A DNA stretch of 64,000 bases from Prorocentrum cordatum (taxonomy: Eukaryota > Sar > Dinophyceae > Prorocentrales > Prorocentraceae), in contig CAUYUJ010011514.1 in NCBI GenBank assembly GCA_963575745.1, forward strand, positions 62,001-126,000, in the 5' to 3' direction. The notes beneath the pieces are model-generated. The model was not told the DNA's origin, made no database searches, and saw only the letters and a list, made by a program, of their open reading frames with translations. How positions within the stretch are numbered: the first letter of the stretch is position 1; each line of letters opens with the position of its first letter. A program made the position numbers and the translations under genes. This document shows, one piece after another, positions 10,856-20,178 of the stretch.

Positions 10856-12074
10856 AACTCGTAGAGCTTCCCTTAGCAAGTTATTGTTGGAAGCTTAAGA
10901 GTAATTCCGGGGCGCTGGAGAGCTAGTTGGCAAGAAAAATCTCGACGGACCTTTTGGTGACTTTTGGTCGGTTGAACATTTTTTTCTCGAAATTGAAACA
11001 TTCGTTTGAGCTCTAGTATTTTTTACCATGAGATTCGATCTTATTCCCGCTCGCCATCTTGATCTTAGCTCGATCGGGTGCCTTTTACTGCCAAAAAGCA
11101 GGCAGGCGGGATCGGTCGTTTCGAGTCATCTTGACACGCGATGACGGTTTTCTCAAGATAACTCGAGCTTTGGGACAGCTACAGAGCTGATAAGCACAGC
11201 TAATCGATGTAGAATGATTAGGCGCGGTCGCCTGTTGAACCCAGAGGTCTGAACTCGGTCTGCTAGCCGAGCTAGGTCCGCAAACCTACTCGTATTATTT
11301 GAGTCATCTTGACAGACGCCCTCGGTTTTCTGTACTCAACTCGAGCTACAGGACAGCTACAGAGCTGAGACGTAGAGAATATGATTCATAATCATTAGTG
11401 GCCGTTGTCTGTTGAATCAAGAGCTCTGAACTCGGTCTGCTGCCCGATCTAGAATCGCGACACTATTCGTATTGTTCGATTCATCTTGAGGGATCCTGTC
11501 GGTTCTCTGCACTTAACTCGGGCTGTAAGGGAACTGCAGGGCTTGTAATCACAGCAATCGATTCGGAGACATCAGGCGCGTCAGCCTTTCGAATCCAGAG
11601 CTCTGAACTCCTATCTGCTGCCCGAACTAGGTCCGCGAAACTATTCGTATTGTTCGAGTCATCCTGAGGGGTGCTGTCGGTTTTCTGCGCTTAACTCGGG
11701 CTGTAGGGGGGGCAGCAGGGCTGGTAATCACTGCAATCGATTCAGAGACATCAGAACGCCTGTTGTATGCACAGGTCTGAACTCGGTCTGGTACTCGAGC
11801 TAGGTTTGCCAAACTATTCGCATTGTTCGAGTCATCTAGAGAGGTGCTATCGATTTACGCACGTAACTCGGGCTGTAGGAGAGCCACAGAGCTCGTACAG
11901 AAGACAATCCAGAAGCATCTGGGGCGTTCGGCTGTTGCATCCGAGAGGTCTGAAATTGCTTGGGCTGAAAAACTATTTGTTCTGTGTAATTTTTTTCGAC
12001 ATTATATATTGTCAGGAAGCTCTACGAGTCCCCCCGCGGTAAGAAAGGTTGACGGTTTACCGCCGGCGCCCAGT
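10856..12074 (+). mobile_element. HB element, complete (1,219 bp)
   Basis: AACTCGTAGAGCTTCCCTTAG at 10856, 5' domain, about five position-specific monomers, the closing motif CTTGGGCTGAAAAACTATTTG, then GGAAGCTCTACGAGT and hairpin 12030-12074. No protein coding is supported. Confidence 0.75.
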
Positions 12075-13244
12075 CATATTTCTGGAGCTTAAGAGTAATT
12101 CCGGGGCACTGGAGAGCTAGTTGGCAAGAAAAATCTCGACGGACCTTTTGGTGAATTTTGGTCGGGTGAAAATTTCGTTCTCAAAATTTGAACATTCGTT
12201 AGAGCTCTAGTATTTTTTCCCATGATATTCGACCTCCCGCTCGCCATCTTGATCTCAGTTCGATCGGGTAGCTTTTACGGCCAGAAAGCACACGGGTGGA
12301 ATCGGCTGTTTCGACAAGCAACTTCAGACCTCTCGGATGCAACAGCCGAACACCCCCCATGCTTCTGGATTGTCTTCTGCACGAGCTCTATAGATCTGCT
12401 ACAGCCCAGGTTACGTGCGTAAATCGACAGCTCCTCTCGATATAACAGCCCGGGTTAAGTGCAGGAAACCGACAGCATCTCTCAGGATGACTCGAACAAT
12501 ACGAACAGTTTCGGGGACCTAGTTCGGGCAGCAGACAGATTTCGGAGCTCTTGATTCGAAAGGCGAACGCGCTTGTTTGCTGCAAATCGATTCCAGTGAT
12601 TACCAGCCATGTAGCTTCCTACAGCCCAAGTTAAGTGCAGAGAACCAAACAGCATCTCTCAAGATGACTCGAAAAATATGAATAGTTTCGTGATTCTAGA
12701 TCGGGACGCAGACCGATTCCAGAGCTCAGATTCCACAGACAACGGCCACTGATGATTCTGAATCAGATCCTGCAGCTCTGTAGCTGTCCTGTAGCTCGAG
12801 TTAAGTACAGCCCAAGTTAAGTGCAGAGAACCAAACAGCATCTCTCAAGATGATTCGAACAATACGAATAGTTTCGCGATTCTAGATCGGACAGCAGACC
12901 GAGTTCAGAGCTCTGGATTCGACAGATCACGGACAGAAAACCGAGAGCGTCTGTCAAGATGACTCGAATAATACGAATAGGTTTGCGGACCTGGCTCGGC
13001 TAGCAGACCGAGTTCAGACCTCTTGATTCAACAGGCGAACGCGCCTGATCATTCTGAATCGATGAGCTGTGCTTACCAGCTCTGTAGCTGTCCTGAAGCT
13101 CGAGTTATCTTGAGAAGACCGTGAACGTGTATCAAGATGAGGGCTGAAAATCTATTTTTCGGTGTGATTTTTTTTCGACATAATATGTTGTCAGGAAGCT
13201 CGAGCCCCCCGGCGGTAGTTGACGGTTTACCGCCGGCGCCCAGT
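12075..13244 (+). repeat. HB element with an internal inversion
   Basis: Starts within the HB 5' region and ends in a short-loop hairpin (13205-13244). Between about 12316 and 13139 the whole monomer block is reverse-complemented relative to both flanks. The left break lies within GTTTCGA / GTCATCTTGAT and the right break before GGGCTGAAAA. Inside the block a stretch with AAGTTAAGTGCAGAGAACC is repeated (about 12630 and 12808). Confidence 0.7.
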
Positions 13245-14105
13245 TGCTGGAAGCTTAAGAGTAATTCTGGCGCGCTGGAGAGCTAGTTGGCAAGAAACGA
13301 CGGAACTTTTGGTGACTTTTGGTCGGTTGACAATTTTTTTCTCAAAATTTGACAATTCGTTAGAGCTCTAGCATTTTTTCCCGTGATATTCGACCTTATT
13401 CCCGCTCGCCATCTTGATCTCAGCTCGATAGGGTGAATATTACTATCGAAAAGCACTGTGGCGGGATTGGCCGTTTCACGTCATCTTGATACGCGCTGAC
13501 GGTTTTCTGAACATAACTCGAGCTTCAGCTACAGAGCTGGTAAGCACAGCTAATCGATGTAGAATGATTAGGCGCGATCGCCTGTTGAATCGAGAGGTCT
13601 GAACACGGTCTGTTAGCCGAGCTAGCTCTGCAAATCTTATCGTATTATTCGAGTCATCTTGACAGGAACTCCTCGTTTTCTATTCTTAACTCGAGCTGTA
13701 GGACAGCTACAGGGCTGATATCTACAGGAACCGATTCAGAATCATCAGTTGCGTTGATTTGTCGGATCGAGAGCTCTGAACTCGGTCTGCTGCCCGATCT
13801 AGAATCGCGAAACTATTCGTATTGGTCGAGTCATCTTGAGAAGTGCTCTCGGTTGTCTTCACTCAACTCGCGCTCAGGGGGCCACTGTGCCTGTTGTCAC
13901 AGAACTCGATTTGAAGAGATCAGGCGCGTCCATCTGTCGAATCCAGAGCTCGGAACGGTCTGCTGCCCGAACTAGGTTCGCGAAACTATTGTATTGTTCG
14001 AGTCATCCTGAGAGGTGCTGTCGGTTTTCTGCACTTAACTCGGGGTGTAGGTGTACGAGTCTCCCGGCGGTAACCAAGGTTGACGGTTTACTGCCGGCGC
14101 CCAGT
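13245..14105 (+). repeat. HB element, right-hand part
   Basis: Resumes at TGCTGGAAGCTTAAGAG (the consensus continuation of CTAGT), runs through the HB 5' domain and four monomers, and ends in hairpin 14061-14105, where one arm has a mismatch (TTTACTGCCGG). Confidence 0.7.
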
Positions 14106-15135
14106 CCCTAAGCTAGCAGCTGGAAGCTTAAGAGTAATTCGGACGGACTGGCGGGCGAGTTGGCTCGAAAAATCTCGACGGAACTTTTGGTGACTTTTGC
14201 TCAGTTGAAAATTTTGTTCTCAAGATTTGACCATTCGTTAGAGCTCTAGTATTTTTCCCGTGATATTCGATCTCATTCCCGCTCGCCGTCTTGATCTCAG
14301 CTCGATCGGTAAATATTAAAATCGAAAAGCACTGTGGCGGGATCAGCCGTTTCGAGTCATCTTGATACGCGCTGACGGTTTTCTGAACATAACTCGAGCT
14401 TTAGGACAGCTACAGAGCTGGTAAGCACAGCTAGTCGATGTAGAATGATTAGGCGCGTTCGCCTGTTGAATCCAGAGGTCTGAACACGGTCTGTTAGCCG
14501 AGCTAGGTCTGCAAACCTATTCGTATTATTCGAGTCATCTTGCCAGAAACTCTCGATTTTCTGTACTTAACTCGAGCCGTAGGACAGCTACAGAGCTGAT
14601 ATTTACAGAAACCGATTGAGAATCATCAGTTGCGTTTGTCTGTTGAATCCAGAGCTCTGAACTCGGTCTGCTGCCCGATCTAGAATCGCGAAACTATTCG
14701 TATTGGTCGAGTCATCTTGAGAAGTGCTCTCGGTTGTCTTCACTCAACTCGCGCTGAGGGGGGCTACAGTGCTGGTGGTCACAGGAATCGATTTGAAGAC
14801 ATCAGGCGCTTCCGCCTGTCCAATCCAAAGCTCGGAACTCGGTTTGCTGCCCGAATTAGGTCTGCGAAACTATTGTATTGTTCGAGTCATCCTGAGAGGT
14901 GCTGTCGGTTTTCTGCACTTAACTCGGGCTGTAGGGGGGCTGCAGGGCTGGTAATGATAGGAGTCGATTCGCAGACATCAGACACGTCCGCCTGTCGCAT
15001 TCAGAGGTGAAAAAATATTCACTATGCGTCGGAATGTTGGTAGGTGCTGTCGGTTTTCTCAACTTAAGTCGAGCTAGGAAGCTCTACGAGTCTCCCGGCG
15101 GTAACCAAGGTTGACGGTTTCCCGCCGGCGCCCAG
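14106..15135 (+). repeat. HB element, right-hand part
   Basis: Resumes at CCCTAAGCTAGCAGCTGG and ends at hairpin 15092-15135. The monomer order matches the preceding copies, including the position-specific CGATCTAGAATCGCGAAACT monomer and the AATATTCACTATG junction. Confidence 0.7.
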
Positions 15136-16152
15136 TTGGCAAGAAAAATCTCGACGGACTTTTTGGTGACTTTTGGTCGGTTGAAAATTTTGTTCTCAAA
15201 ATTCAAAAATTCGTTTGAGCTCTAGTATTTTTTCGATGATATTCGATCTTATTTCCGCTCGCCATTTTGATTTCAGCTCGATCGGGTACCTTTCACTGCC
15301 AAAAAGCGTCTAGGCGGGATCGGCCGTTTCAAGTCATCTTGATACGCGATGGCGATTTTCTGAAGATAAATCGAGGTTTAGGACAGCTACAAAGCTGGTA
15401 AGCACAGCTAATCGATTCAGAATGATCAGGCGCGTTCGCCTGTTGAATCCAGAGGTCTGAACTCGTTCTGCTAGCCGAGCTAGGTCCACAAACCTGTTCG
15501 TATTATTCGAGTCATCTTAGTAGGCGCTCTTATTTTTTTGTACTTAACTCGATCTGTAGGGCAGCTACAGAGCTTATAGTCACAGAAGTCGATTGTGAAT
15601 CATCAGGCGCGTTCGTCTGTTGAATTGGCCTGTTGCCCGAGCTAGGTTCGCGAAACTATTCGTATTGTTCGAGTCATCTTGAGAAGTGCTCTCGGTGCTT
15701 AACTCGTGCTGGGGGAGGGCTACAGTGCTCCTGGTCACAGAAATCGGTTTGGGGATGTCAGGCGCGTCCGTCTGTCGAGCCTAGAGCTCGGAACTCGGTC
15801 TGCTGCTCGAACTAGGTCCGCGACACTACTGTATTATTCGAGTAATCCTGAGAGGTGCTGTCGGTTTTCTGCACTTAACTCGGGCTGTAGGGGGGCTGCA
15901 GCGCTGGCAATCACAGGAGTCGATTGCAGACATCAGACCCTGTCGCATTCAGAGGTCTAAACTCAGTTTGCTACTCGAGCTGGGTTGCCAAACTGTTCGT
16001 TTTCTTTGTTAGAGTCATCTTGAGAGGTCTGAAATCGCTTGGGCTGAAAAACTATCCGTTCTCTGGAATTTTTCCCACATTATATACTATCAGGAAGCTC
16101 TACGAGTCTCCCGGCGGTAAGAAAGGTTGACGGTTTACCGCCGGCGCCCAGT
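15136..16152 (+). repeat. HB element, right-hand part
   Basis: Resumes at TGGCAAGAAAAATCTCGACG, which follows GAGCTAGT in the consensus, and ends at hairpin 16109-16152. Monomers are as in the other HB copies. Confidence 0.7.
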
Positions 16153-17098
16153 AATTCCGGGGCGCTGAAGAGCTAGTTGGCAAGAAAAATCTCGACCGAC
16201 CTTTTGGTGACTTTTGGTCGGTTGAAATTTTGTTCTCGAAATTCCCCAATTCGTTTGAGCTCTGGTATTCCTTCCCGTGATATTCGATCTTATTCCCGCT
16301 CGCCATCTTGATCTCAGCTCGATCGGGAACCCAGAGGTCTGAACTCGGTCTGCTAGCCGAGCTAGGTTTGCAAACCTATTCGTATTATTCGAGTCATCTT
16401 GACAGACGCTCTCGGTTTTCTGTCCGTGATCTGTCGAATCCAGAGCTCTGAACTCGGTCTGCTGTCCGATCTAGAATCGCGAAACTATTCGTATTGTTCG
16501 AATCATCTTGAGAGATGCTGTCGGTTCTCTGCACTCAACTCGGGCTGTGGGGGGGCTGCATGGCTGGTAATCACTGGAATTGATTCGGAGACATCAGGTG
16601 CGTTCGCCTTTCGAATCCAGAGCTCTGAACTCTGTCTGCTGCCCAAACTAGGTCCTCGAAACTATTCGTATTGTTCGAGTCATCCTGAGAGGTGCTGTCG
16701 GTTTCCTGCACTTAACTCGGGCTGTAGGGGGGCTGCAGGCCTGGTAATCACAGGAATCGATTCAGAGACATCAGACACGTCCGCCTGTCGCATGCAGAGA
16801 TCTGAACTCGGTCTGATACCCGAGCTAGGTTTGCGAAGCTCTTCGGTTTGTTCGAGTCATCTTGACAGGTGCTGTCGATTTACGCACGTTACTCGGGCTG
16901 TAGGAGAGCTACAGAGCTCGTACAGAAGACAATCCAGAAGCATCGGGGGCGTTCGGCTGTTACATTGGAGAGGTCTGAAATTGCTTGGGCTGAAACTTTA
17001 TTTTTGTTGTGTATTTTTTTCGGCATTATATGTTGTCAGGAAGCTCTACGAGTCCCCCGGCGGTAACGAAGGTTGACGGTTTACCGCCGGCGCCCAGT
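16153..17098 (+). repeat. HB element, right-hand part
   Basis: Resumes at AATTCCGGGGCGCTG and ends at hairpin 17054-17098. The loop reads TAACGAAGG, the same variant as the hairpin that received LINE-1, so it serves as an empty-site model. A 225-codon open frame (16399-17076) spans four monomers and the tail; it is repeat-derived. Confidence 0.7.
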
Positions 17099-17148
17099 AA
17101 CTCGAAGAGCGTCCCTTAGCAAGCTATTGCTGGAAGCTCAAGAGTAAT

Positions 17149-17545
17149 ACCTCGTAGAGCTCTTCGGCATCGATGAGCTAGAGGAATTCCGGCGCGGGGT
17201 GGAGCTAGTTGGTCGACCCGGCCAGAAAGGACAAAGTGGTAACTTTTGGGTGGTTTTGCAATTTTTTGAAAGATATTTGACAATTTATTTTGAGAAAGCA
17301 GATTTTTCGCACCTGTAAACGACTATGAGGGCCTCTCTGTCTTAGTATGAGCTCTGTAGGCGCACTTTTACTATCAAAACACTTGGCGGAACCATCTTCA
17401 TGTCGACACGAAAAAATCAATTTTTCGATTTTTCGAGAAATGCTTCCAGAAGCTCTCTCTTTCGACTCCGAGCACTCGTACGCGTGAAATGAGCTCTACG
17501 AGGTTCCCGGCGGTGACCAGGTTGACGGTTCAGCGCCGGCGCCAG
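17149..17545 (+). mobile_element. HA element, complete (397 bp)
   Basis: ACCTCGTAGAGCTCTTCGGCATCG at the start, HA body (TGGTCGACCC, CTTTTACTATCAAAACACTTGG), then GAGCTCTACGAGGT and a hairpin ending CGCCAGT. It is inserted after a T of an HB element with no target duplication. Confidence 0.75.
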
Positions 17546-18520
17546 TTCCGGGGCGCTGGAGAGCTAGTTGGCAAGAAAAATCTCGACGGACATTTTGAGG
17601 AATTTTGGTCGGTTGAAAATTTTGTTCTCGAAATTCAACAATTCGTTTGAGCTCTAGTATTTTTTCCCATGATATTCGATCTTATTACCGCTCGCCATTC
17701 TGATCTCAGCTCGATCGGGTACCTTTTACTGCCAAAAAGCGTCCAGGCGGGATCGGCCGTTTCGGGTCATCTTGTCACGCGCTGTCGGTTTTCTCAAGAT
17801 AACTCGAGCTTTAGAACAACTACAGAGCTGGTAAGCACAGCTAATCGATTCAGAATGATCAGGCGCGTTCGCCTGTTGAACCCAGAGGTCTGAACTCGGT
17901 CTGCTAGCCGAGCTAGCCGAGCTAGGTCTGCAAATCTACTCGTATTATTCGAGTCATCTTGACAGACGCTCTCGATTTTCTGTACTTAACTCGAGCTACA
18001 GGACAGCTACAGAGCTGATACGCACAGAATCTGATTCCGAATCTTGAGTGACCGTTGTCTGTTGAATCCAGAGCTCTGAACTCGGTCTGCTGCCCGATCT
18101 AGAATCGCGAAACTATTCGTACTGTTCGAGTTATCTTGAGAGGTGCTGTCGGTTCTCTGCACTCAACTCGGGCTGTGGGGGGGCTGCAGGGCTGGTCATC
18201 ACAGGAATCGATTCAGAGACATCAGACGCGTCCGCCTGTCGCATGCAGAGGTCTGAACTCGGTCTGATACCCGAGCTAGGTTTGCCAAACTATTCGTATT
18301 GTTCGAGTCATCTTGAGAGGTGCTGTCGATTTACGCACGTAACTCGGGCTGTAGGAGAGCTACAGAGCTCGTATAGAAGACAATCCAGAAGCATCGGGGG
18401 CGTTCGGCTGTTACATCGGAGAGGTCTGAAATTGCTTGGGCTGGAAAACTATTTTTTCAGTGTAATTTTTTCCATATTATATGTTGTCAGGAAGCCCTAC
18501 GAGTCCCCCGGCGGTAACGA

Positions 18521-18546
18521 ACGGCTCAAGAACGTCTCGGCTCAAG
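18521..18546 (+). other. Truncated spliced-leader relics at the LINE-1 5' end
   Basis: GGCTCAAG, the last 8 nt of the dinoflagellate spliced leader, occurs at 18523-18530 and again at 18539-18546, each followed by AACGTCTC. They sit directly at the junction with the target hairpin, so the mobile RNA was probably trans-spliced. A tandem duplication of one 16-nt relic unit is the alternative. Confidence 0.6.
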
Positions 18547-18581
18547 AACGTCTCTGCCTGGGGAACCTCCAGACGTTCTAG
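18532..18581 (+). other. Inverted repeat in the LINE-1 5' UTR
   Basis: AGAACGTCT just after the second leader relic and AGACGTTCT at about 18572-18580 can pair over a loop of roughly 20 nt. No counterpart is evident in LINE-2, so a function is uncertain. Confidence 0.35.
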
Positions 18582-19074
18582 CGAGCCCTGGCCTCGGGGT
18601 GTGAGCCCGGCTTGCCTGGGTTCCCTCGAGGTTTTTGTCTGCTTACTCTACATCTCTTGTATTGTACGCTGTATTCTTCTTCGTGGTATTGAGATTCTCT
18701 GGTGTGCTGCACTGCTGTTCATTGTCTGTCTGCATTCATTACCTCTTATTGAACGAGTGGTAGTTACTTGTGTGTGGATCGTTGTTGACATCACGTCGTA
18801 CGACAGTCCTGAGGCTCAGCTGGCATTGAGGAGAGAGATAGGACTCGAGCATTGGGGTGAAAGTACTGAGGAGTGGTTTCGGCGTCAAAGGAATTTGGAC
18901 ATACCCACAGAAGACTACCAGGACGAGAGAGTCAACTTTGATTACCTTGAGGAATACCAGCCGTGGGATCAGAAAGATCTGCAGGCACTGGAGGCAGCAT
19001 CAAACAAACGTCAACGTGAGGACGATAGGAGCTGGTTAGATAAATACGGATTGAACGGTAATATTCTTGAAGAT

Positions 19075-20178
19075 ATGACTCATGTTGCAGCAGCGGCGGA
19101 TGCCGCGATGACTGGGGATGGTGAGACTCGATCCAAACGTGCACGTGGAACAGAGATTGAGGAGGAGAGGAAAGTGATGTTAGAAAAGGAGAAGGATCCA
19201 TTCAAACAGATGATGATGAAGCATGTTTGGAAAACGGAGGATGCCCATGAGGATCTCATCCATGTTGTTCAATCGACGAAGACGGACATCAAAAGAGTTG
19301 ATGACACACTCAAGTTGCATACGGAGAGAATGGACAAATCAGATGCACGGACAGATATTTTGGAGAAACAGGTTAAGCAAATTTTGGCTGGATCTCCTGC
19401 AGCTTCGGTTTCGACTAGTGTGGGCCCTGGTGGCTCCTCTGGTGGTGGTGGAGGTTCGATCCCTCGCGTGCAACAGGAGCGATCGAGCCAGTTCACACCA
19501 ACTTATCTCGAGCTGAAAGGGTGGGTTACGGATTGGTCGAATCAAGTAAATCGGGGAAATCAAATGATACCCTGGGCAGATGCGGCACAGCTAATATCAA
19601 ATATGATTGGGACACTTCAGGGGGAGGAAAGGAATGCTTACGATAAAGATAAAACTGAACGTTTAAACGGAGGAAGATATATGTACGGCAGTGTGAAGGT
19701 CGGTTTCAAAGAAGGGACACCACGGGACACTCTCTGGAGAATAAAGAAATGGATGGATATGGTATGTAAGGAACCCGCCGACCGCATTGCCCCGCCCCCA
19801 GGTTATACGTATCCAGATGCCGATGTTCTCACTCATGATATGGACACGCCAATCGATCTTAGAAAGATTCGTACGTTAGTGGAGTGTGCACCCTGGAAGC
19901 GTGATCATGTGAAAGCGGTTGCTCGTTTCTGTGGGACTTGGCGTAGTATGACCTCGGCTCATGTTCAAATCGAGATCCGTGGGGAGGTGGGGCCACCGAG
20001 AAGTCAGATTTGGACTCAAGCTGTTCCGAATTTCCGACCCGTCTGTTTTGCGACGTATACGAATACCACAGGGGCTTGGGTTCTTCATGCTGATGCATGG
20101 GCTCGTATTGTTTCTTTTTATCCGGCGCTGAAGGTTCCCATGAATGATATACTTCAGGAAGTGAATCGTAGGCAGTGA
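19075..20178 (+). CDS. LINE-1 ORF1 protein (coiled coil)
   Basis: Likely the RNA-binding or chaperone-type ORF1 product of a non-LTR retrotransposon. The first AUG in the whole element is at 19075 and gives 367 residues, close to the 358 of the LINE-2 counterpart. The frame is open upstream to the element start, and a short motif before the AUG (WLDKYG here, FLEQWG in LINE-2) is shared, so a non-AUG start upstream is possible. Order: basic SKRARG patch (possible nuclear signal), acidic/basic helix, heptad-patterned coiled coil (KTDIKRVDDTLKLHTERMD), Gly/Ser linker, then a C-terminal domain shared with LINE-2 (FTPTYLELKGW, APWKRDHVKAV, GPP). I see no zinc knuckle or clear RRM. It ends in UGA, with ORF2 continuing in the same frame. 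Confidence 0.75.
   Translation: MTHVAAAADAAMTGDGETRSKRARGTEIEEERKVMLEKEKDPFKQMMMKHVWKTEDAHEDLIHVVQSTKTDIKRVDDTLKLHTERMDKSDARTDILEKQVKQILAGSPAASVSTSVGPGGSSGGGGGSIPRVQQERSSQFTPTYLELKGWVTDWSNQVNRGNQMIPWADAAQLISNMIGTLQGEERNAYDKDKTERLNGGRYMYGSVKVGFKEGTPRDTLWRIKKWMDMVCKEPADRIAPPPGYTYPDADVLTHDMDTPIDLRKIRTLVECAPWKRDHVKAVARFCGTWRSMTSAHVQIEIRGEVGPPRSQIWTQAVPNFRPVCFATYTNTTGAWVLHADAWARIVSFYPALKVPMNDILQEVNRRQ
20176..20178 (+). promoter_or_regulatory. Candidate UGA readthrough site between ORF1 and ORF2
   Basis: Context CAG TGA CGT. ORF2 follows in the same frame with no further stop. The first in-frame AUG of ORF2 (residue 32) lies inside the endonuclease, after the SWNLN motif, so ORF2 must start by readthrough or at a non-AUG codon. 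LINE-2 has the same arrangement at 45702-45704. Confidence 0.6.

Noticed and set aside
16399-17076. 225-codon open frame in an HB array
   Set aside because: It repeats the same phrases (SSELGLLPEL, GLVITGIDSETS) once per monomer and the same frame recurs in most copies with breaks. It is stop-poor repeat DNA, not a gene.
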